In this document: in pieces, positions 60,172 to 64,000 of the stretch
How the letters are laid out: each line of letters starts with the position of its first letter
Position numbering within the stretch: the first letter of the stretch is position 1
NCBI GenBank assembly: GCA_964351995.1
Contig: CAYGQE010000001.1
Location: 186,001-250,000, forward strand
DNA from: SZUA-35 sp964351995
GTDB taxonomy: Bacteria > Actinomycetota > Acidimicrobiia > Acidimicrobiales > SZUA-35
Direction: 5' to 3'
Length of the DNA: 64,000 bases
Translations under genes and position numbers: made by a program
Notes under the pieces: model-generated
What the model saw: only the letters and a program-made list of their open reading frames with translations
The model's database searches: none
What the model was told of the DNA's origin: nothing

Positions 60172-60212
60172 GTGCGTCGATCGCCTCGGCGCCTGAGCTG
60201 CTACTCGGGACG
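60172..60212. repeat. Imperfect repeat, copy 1
   Basis: The core GATCGCCTCGGCGC followed by a segment TGAGCTGCTACTCGGGAC resembles 61711-61744 (same core, then TCGAGTTGCTGCTCAGGAC). Copy 1 lies just after higA on its strand. The origin is unknown. Confidence 0.45.
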
Positions 60213-60220
60213 TGCGGTCG

Positions 60221-60625
60221 TCAGCCCTCACCTGATGTGAGCGCACCGATCGAAACCTCGACCTCGTCGTCGCCGTACACCGCAGTAATCCGCAGAGAGC
60301 CTCCGGTGGCTTCGATGAACTTCGCAAGCGTGGCGAGATGGACGTTGTCCCGGCGTTCCAGCCTCGAGACCTCGCCCTGGGTCATGCCCAGCACGTCGGT
60401 CAGCTGTGCTTGGGTGAGCCCCCTCGCCTTGCGGAGTGAAGCGAGAGTCTCGACTCGCATGTTGGCCTGCTGCGATTTCCGCTCGACCAGGTCTGCAACT
60501 CGCGGGTTGGCGAGCGCCCGGTTGCGAGCTGCCTCAACACGTGCGGTCGATGTGGCGAAGTCTTCGTCAGAGAACGCAGAGGGATCGGGGAGATCACTGA
60601 ACGGGCTGTCGTTTGGTGTGGTCAT
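60221..60625 (-). CDS. higA: HigA-like XRE antitoxin
   Basis: 134 residues. A C-terminal helix-turn-helix (LASLRKARGLTQAQLTDVLG, MTQGEVSRLERRDNVHLATL) followed by a beta tail (GGSLRITAVYGDDEVEVSIG), the usual layout of HigA/RelB-fused Xre antitoxins. Its ATG overlaps the toxin stop (ATGA), giving toxin-first order as in HigBA. Confidence 0.82.
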   Translation of the reverse strand: MTTPNDSPFSDLPDPSAFSDEDFATSTARVEAARNRALANPRVADLVERKSQQANMRVETLASLRKARGLTQAQLTDVLGMTQGEVSRLERRDNVHLATLAKFIEATGGSLRITAVYGDDEVEVSIGALTSGEG

Positions 60626-61083
60626 CTTCGTGGCCTCACGTGGTGAGTGGGATGGGTCCGTTCCCAGTCGGGAATCATCGAGTTGTCGATCCGCTGGACG
60701 ATCTGGGGGTACCAGTCGTTGCCAAGCTTGCTCTTGTCGCCGATCAACATGACGACAGCGAGCGGTTGGCGCAACGTCTCGTCGTTGAACCAGACGTAGG
60801 GGACTCGCAGAATCGGTGGGCCGATTGATGTCGGTGTCGCTGCTGTCGGCGGAGTCCTTCGTAGTGCAAAGGTCTGGTACCTCGAGGTGACGATGGGGTG
60901 GCTGATAGCCGATCTGACGTGGTTCTCACTTTCGACTCCATGTCCGTGAGTCTCGAGAGCGTTGAGCAACGATTGAACATCGCTGAACCACTCCAGCGCC
61001 TGGTCCGACGTGGCGGCGAGCTCGGCAAGAGATTCGTATTGCTGAGCAAAGGCGGGATGAAACTCGATTCTGATCTCAGGCAT
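60622..61083 (-). CDS. higB: HigB-like toxin (putative)
   Basis: 153 residues starting MPEIRIEFHPAFAQQYESLA. An N-terminal helix pair, then VTSRYQTFALRRTPP, ILRVPYVWFNDETLRQPLAVVMLIGDKSKLGNDWY, a beta-sheet core like phage-derived Gp49/HigB proteins. The role is inferred from its overlapping antitoxin. The ATG at 61083 follows an A/T-rich stretch with TTGCAC and TATATT separated by 18 bases, a plausible promoter. The longer frame to 61116 would start inside that promoter. Confidence 0.75.
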   Translation of the reverse strand: MPEIRIEFHPAFAQQYESLAELAATSDQALEWFSDVQSLLNALETHGHGVESENHVRSAISHPIVTSRYQTFALRRTPPTAATPTSIGPPILRVPYVWFNDETLRQPLAVVMLIGDKSKLGNDWYPQIVQRIDNSMIPDWERTHPTHHVRPRR

Positions 61084-61214
61084 GAGAATATAGCTTTCAG
61101 TACATATGTTGTGCAAGTTATTCTTGAATCGAAGAGGCGCTGGGTCGCAGTGCTGAGATCCTCGACGCTTTGGGCGGCTTCGGGCCAGATCGAATGCTAA
61201 GAACGTAAATAACA

Positions 61215-61246
61215 GTTGTCGAACGTAGTTGAATGTGGACTAGTCT
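61215..61246 (+). promoter_or_regulatory. Promoter-like segment of family B gene
   Basis: GTTGTCGAACGTAGTTG (61215-61231), then GGAC and TAGTCT (61241-61246) as -10. It resembles the segment at 58287-58316 before the paralogue. Confidence 0.4.
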
Positions 61247-61281
61247 CCAACCTTCGTGATTCGAGACAAAGGAGCATTCGG

Positions 61282-61674
61282 ATGGTCGAGAAAGCGTTCA
61301 ACATCGCGCAGGAGGACAGCATCGCCAGAGTGCGAGCCAAGTTCGAGGAGAAACGCCGCACAAGCGTCGACGCCGAAATCGCCGAGTCCAGATTCGATTC
61401 GACCGTGCGTACGTCGATGCTCTTCGACGCCTTGACACCTGAGCAACTCGCCACCCCGACCGGTCCGTCTGTTGAGGACATCGAGGCTTCGATCCAGCGA
61501 TATGAGGCCTGGTCCCGCCGCGAAGGTGATGGAGGTTTCAGCGAACGGTTTGCAGCTGCGTACCCCGAGAAGGCAGCCGAGCAAGAGCGGAAGCAAGCCA
61601 TTCGCGACACTCGAAAGCGAGCGATGCTCCAAAGAGCGCACAAGGGCGGCGACGGCCCCTCGGCCGATGAGTAG
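61282..61674 (+). CDS. Helical hypothetical protein, 130 aa (family B)
   Basis: AAAGGAG precedes the ATG by eight bases. The product is helical: MVEKAFNIAQEDSIARVRAK, a middle DALTPEQLATPTGPSVEDIEASIQRYE and the tail RFAAAYPEKAAEQERKQAIRDTRKRAML, similar to the protein at 58354-58719. No known domain. Both copies stand beside toxin-antitoxin modules, one at each side of the VapBC/HigBA block. Confidence 0.7.
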   Translation: MVEKAFNIAQEDSIARVRAKFEEKRRTSVDAEIAESRFDSTVRTSMLFDALTPEQLATPTGPSVEDIEASIQRYEAWSRREGDGGFSERFAAAYPEKAAEQERKQAIRDTRKRAMLQRAHKGGDGPSADE

Positions 61675-61891
61675 CTACGGCGGCCCGAAGCCAAGCGTGT
61701 GCCGCATCATCGATCGCCTCGGCGCTCGAGTTGCTGCTCAGGACACGAGCGTCGCGACAGTCGTGCAGCCGTTCGCTCAGCCTCGTGCTGCCATGGTGCT
61801 GATGACGGCGAGGAGGACGCCCATCTGTAAAGACAGCGGGTTGTGTGAGGATGCAGAGTCGTGGGCCGAGTACGAATCGACGCCGGAGTGA
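61667..61891 (+). CDS. Possible degenerate antitoxin upstream of MazF
   Basis: An ATG overlapping the previous stop opens a 74-codon frame ending EDAESWAEYESTPE, a tail like that of MazE-type antitoxins, 43 bp before the MazF gene. The first 50 codons do not look like a DNA-binding domain and no start signal is clear, so this may be an antitoxin remnant. Confidence 0.3.
   Translation: MSSYGGPKPSVCRIIDRLGARVAAQDTSVATVVQPFAQPRAAMVLMTARRTPICKDSGLCEDAESWAEYESTPE
61697..61744. repeat. Imperfect repeat, copy 2
   Basis: Contains GATCGCCTCGGCGC then TCGAGTTGCTGCTCAGGAC, close to copy 1 at 60172-60212. It lies just after the family B gene. Confidence 0.45.
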
Positions 61892-61934
61892 CCCTGGCAG
61901 ACCGGACCCAACGCTGCGTTTCCGGAGGCAGCTG

Positions 61935-62246
61935 ATGCGCCAGGGTGACCTGTGGCTCTTGAGCGACACCCGCTCGGGCAGGGCGCGACCGGCGCTGATC
62001 GTCACACGCGACCGCTCCATCGCCGTCCTCGATGCCATCACGGTGGCCCCGGTGACAACGACGATTCGACAGCTCCCAACCTGCATTCCGCTCGGTGCTG
62101 AACAGGGACTGAGCCGAGACTGCGTGGCATCGTTCGACAATCTCGACGTCATCCCGAAAGCGATGCTTCTTCGTCGCCTCGGGCGGCTTGGTCCAGGTGC
62201 TGATTCGTTGATTTGTGATGCACTCGAAGCAATGGCCGACTGCTGA
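61935..62246 (+). CDS. MazF/PemK-family toxin
   Basis: 103 residues. RQGDLWLLSD, RPALIVTRDRSI, DAITVAPVTTTIR and VASFDNLDVIPKAMLLRRLG follow the MazF/PemK barrel. The proline-rich 'RP' and the Thr-rich strand are conserved. GGAGGCA precedes the ATG. These enzymes cleave mRNA at short motifs. No confident antitoxin gene precedes it, unlike the MazEF pair on the other strand at 62366-62901. Confidence 0.82.
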   Translation: MRQGDLWLLSDTRSGRARPALIVTRDRSIAVLDAITVAPVTTTIRQLPTCIPLGAEQGLSRDCVASFDNLDVIPKAMLLRRLGRLGPGADSLICDALEAMADC

Positions 62247-62329
62247 AGGTCCGGTTCGAGGTAATCGGCACCTACAACGACGACACCGCAGCCGGCGGCA
62301 TCAACGCCGTCCTCCTGTCGAAGGCATGA
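62247..62329 (+). pseudogene. C-terminal remnant of an unidentified gene
   Basis: Directly after the MazF stop, 27 codons read VRFEVIGTYNDDTAAGGINA and VLLSKA before TGA. It has coding-like codon use but no start, so it is probably the tail of a gene whose body has been replaced by the toxin cassette. Confidence 0.35.
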
Positions 62330-62365
62330 GGCCTCGGTCGACCCCATGGTTCTCGTGAGGAAGGG

Positions 62366-62683
62366 TCAAAGTCCGAGCGTCCGGCGCAGGCCTTCGTCGA
62401 CAGCAGCCAGGAGTGGTGACGGAATCTGACCTGCCCGTTCGCCCAGCCACGAGCGATCGATGAGTTCGAGTCCGAGCGGCACGGCGACCGAGTCCTTCGG
62501 AAGACCAGACACGTCGTGCTCGAGCAGGACGTTGCCGGCCAGCCCGGCTCGGTTCAGATTCGAGGTGAGCGGTACCACGTGGGTCTGCCACACGTCGACG
62601 GCCAGAACAGCAGGCGACGACACCACCAGACACGGTCGACGCTTGTCGAGTTCAATCCAGTGGACCGACCCTCGGGTCACCAC
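62366..62683 (-). CDS. mazF: MazF/PemK-family toxin of a MazEF-type pair
   Basis: 105 residues from GTG. RGSVHWIELDKRRPCLVVSSPAVL, VVPLTSNL, NVLLEHDVSGLPKDSVAVPLGLELIDRSWL matches MazF/PemK. Its start lies within the last seven bases of the antitoxin gene, so the two are coupled. Confidence 0.87.
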   Translation of the reverse strand: MVTRGSVHWIELDKRRPCLVVSSPAVLAVDVWQTHVVPLTSNLNRAGLAGNVLLEHDVSGLPKDSVAVPLGLELIDRSWLGERAGQIPSPLLAAVDEGLRRTLGL

Positions 62684-62901
62684 GGCGCTGACCGTTCCAT
62701 CCGCTCACCTACCGCCGTCCGGTCTGGCGGCGGCTCGGTGGACGCCAAGGCGGCGTCAGCCAGCAACTGCTCCTCGAAGCTCATCGAGGTGCGGGCTGCG
62801 TGCTGGCGTAGTTGCTCGGTCACCCATCGAGAGAACGGCACCTCGAGGCTCTCGATCACCGGGATCACGTCGTCGGGAACGCTGATGGTCTTGTTGGGCA
62901 C
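62677..62901 (-). CDS. Ribbon-helix-helix-like antitoxin of MazEF-type pair
   Basis: 74 residues from GTG: VPNKTISVPDDVIPVIESLE is an RHH-like strand and helix, then VPFSRWVTEQLRQHAA and an acidic toxin-binding tail. The GTG is preferred to the ATG at 62916 because CATAAT ends six bases before it, the same spacing as in the other leaderless genes of this window, and because the ATG lies inside the palindromic operator. Confidence 0.75.
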   Translation of the reverse strand: MPNKTISVPDDVIPVIESLEVPFSRWVTEQLRQHAARTSMSFEEQLLADAALASTEPPPDRTAVGERMERSAPW

Positions 62902-62922
62902 ATACGTATTATGCATACGTAT
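62902..62922 (-). promoter_or_regulatory. Operator: two ATACGTAT palindromes overlapping the -10 box
   Basis: ATACGTAT occurs at 62902-62909 and 62915-62922, 13 bp apart, with the -10-like CATAAT (minus strand, 62908-62913) between them. This is a typical arrangement for autorepression by an RHH antitoxin. Confidence 0.6.
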
Positions 62923-63035
62923 TCCTGCGAGTCAAGGTCAGGATACGCGCCGGTTGCAGGGCTCGGCTCCACCTGGAAACATCCCGAAACGGCGAGACCG
63001 TGACCGTTCGCCGACCCGAGGAGTGGGAGCCCCGC

Positions 63036-64000
63036 ATGAACACTGCGTCCAACGCTCAGCCATCCAACGCTCAGCTGTCGAACACCCTGCCGCTGACCTG
63101 GTCGCACTGGGTGCCGACCGACGAGCTCGCCGTCGAGGAGTTGACCGTCGGCGACATGCTTCGCTCCGCCGTGGCCGCAGCCCCCGACCGCATCGGCCTC
63201 ATGGCCGGCGTGCACGACCCGGCCGAACGGCGCAAGTGGACATACACCGAACTGCTCGACGACGCCGAACGTTGCGCTCGGGCGCTGCTCGCCCGGTTCG
63301 AACCGGGCGAGCGGGTGGCGATCTGGGCCCCGAACGTCGCCGAGTGGGTGATCCTCGAGCTGGGTGCCGGCCTGGCCGGCGTCGTGCTGGTGACGGTCAA
63401 CCCCGCGTTCCAGGCCCGTGAGGTGGCCTACGTGCTCACCCAGTCCAGGGCATCCGGTTGTTTCGTCCTGCCCGAGTTCCGCGGCAATCCCATGCTGGCC
63501 ACCCTCGAATCGGTTCGCCCCGAACTGACCGAACTCCGTGAGGTCATCCGTCTCGACGAGTGGGACGACTTCATGGCGTCGGCCCCCGACGACACCGAGC
63601 TGCCCGTCGTCACCCCCGACGATCCGGCCCAGATCCAATACACCTCCGGCACGACCGGCTTCCCCAAAGGCGCGTTGCTGCACCACCGCGGCATCTGCAA
63701 CAACGGCAAACACACCGCGCTGCTGGCCGGCTCGGCCGAAGGAGTGGCCTTCCTCAACCCCATGCCGCTGTTCCACACCGGCGGCTGCGTGCTCGGCACC
63801 CTGGGCGCCCTGGCGCTGAACGCCACCCACATCCCGGTCCTGCTGTTCGACCCGGCCTTGGTGCTCGAGCTGATCGAGTCCGAGCGGGTGGCCCACATGG
63901 GCGGCGTGCCCACCATGCTCGTGGCCCTCATGGAGCACCCCGACTTCGCCTCGCGCGACCTCTCATCGATGACCACCGTCGTCTCCGGCGGCTCGACCGT
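63036..64000 (+). CDS. AMP-binding acyl-CoA synthetase (partial, N-terminal 321 aa)
   Basis: The frame is open from ATG 63036 to the window end. GGGAG lies about six bases upstream. TYTELLDDAERCARALL and VAIWAPNVAEWVILELG are typical of the ANL superfamily, and the P-loop YTSGTTGFPKGALLHH is near residue 200, followed by PMPLFHTGGCVLG. This type activates fatty or aryl acids as acyl-AMP and then acyl-CoA. The C-terminal domain is outside the window, so substrate class cannot be told. Not part of the toxin cluster. Confidence 0.9.
   Translation, partial: MNTASNAQPSNAQLSNTLPLTWSHWVPTDELAVEELTVGDMLRSAVAAAPDRIGLMAGVHDPAERRKWTYTELLDDAERCARALLARFEPGERVAIWAPNVAEWVILELGAGLAGVVLVTVNPAFQAREVAYVLTQSRASGCFVLPEFRGNPMLATLESVRPELTELREVIRLDEWDDFMASAPDDTELPVVTPDDPAQIQYTSGTTGFPKGALLHHRGICNNGKHTALLAGSAEGVAFLNPMPLFHTGGCVLGTLGALALNATHIPVLLFDPALVLELIESERVAHMGGVPTMLVALMEHPDFASRDLSSMTTVVSGGST

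Noticed and set aside
60172..61744. Repeats considered as integron attC sites or a CRISPR.
   Set aside because: Only two imperfect copies, no imperfect palindrome of attC type and no regular spacing.

Overview
The window is high-G+C, densely coded bacterial DNA, most likely from an actinomycete and plausibly an Acidimicrobiia (Ilumatobacter-like) lineage. The evidence is an F420-type LLM oxidoreductase, three DUF2510 membrane proteins, a 13E12/DUF222 HNH gene with an actinobacterial LexA-type box, several DUF4214 proteins, adenylate-cyclase/STAND/TPR regulators, and many genes whose start codon lies 6-7 nt after a -10-like hexamer (leaderless transcripts). No rRNA, tRNA, CRISPR array or transposase was seen. 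The genus assignment is an inference.

Region 1 (1-11.8 kb) is housekeeping and accessory metabolism: two unknown proteins, a SARP-like regulator with a degenerate ATPase part, a 36-residue secreted or membrane peptide with 11-bp direct repeats upstream, a fructosamine-kinase/carboxymuconolactone-decarboxylase pair, a P-loop kinase, DUF4214 proteins (one fused to a class A beta-lactamase-like domain), an LLM oxidoreductase and a second serine hydrolase.

Region 2 (11.9-18.9 kb) is the most unusual metabolic locus: a cyclase-STAND regulator coupled to a catalase-superfamily-like protein, facing a 1082-residue protein that joins a class 3 lipase to a lipoxygenase-like domain. Together they suggest an oxylipin pathway.

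Region 3 (18.9-31.9 kb) is mosaic: a frameshifted, SOS-controlled HNH gene, decaying copies of a small coiled-coil membrane protein family, a lipoprotein serine hydrolase, another cyclase-STAND regulator, an MNT-HEPN toxin-antitoxin pair, two EcsC paralogues (one with a foreign tail), and a vWA / DUF2510 / secreted nuclease / NERD cluster.

Region 4 (31.9-58.1 kb) is a defence island. It holds a giant SF1 helicase-nuclease, a class 1 DISARM operon (drmD-drmMI-drmA-drmB, with no drmC), a convergent operon of McrB-like (two PUA-like domains), McrC-like and NERD-helicase proteins, and a four-gene overlapping operon (DUF2510 membrane protein, NYN RNase, EEP-fold nuclease or phosphatase, unknown) that may be an undescribed system.

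Region 5 (58.3-62.9 kb) is a toxin-antitoxin cluster: a HEPN-like module, a VapBC-type pair whose antitoxin carries an in-frame stop, HigBA, a MazF without a clear partner, and a MazEF-type pair with a palindromic operator. The window ends inside an acyl-CoA synthetase gene.

All domain calls were made by reading motifs by eye. No database search or structure prediction was run.
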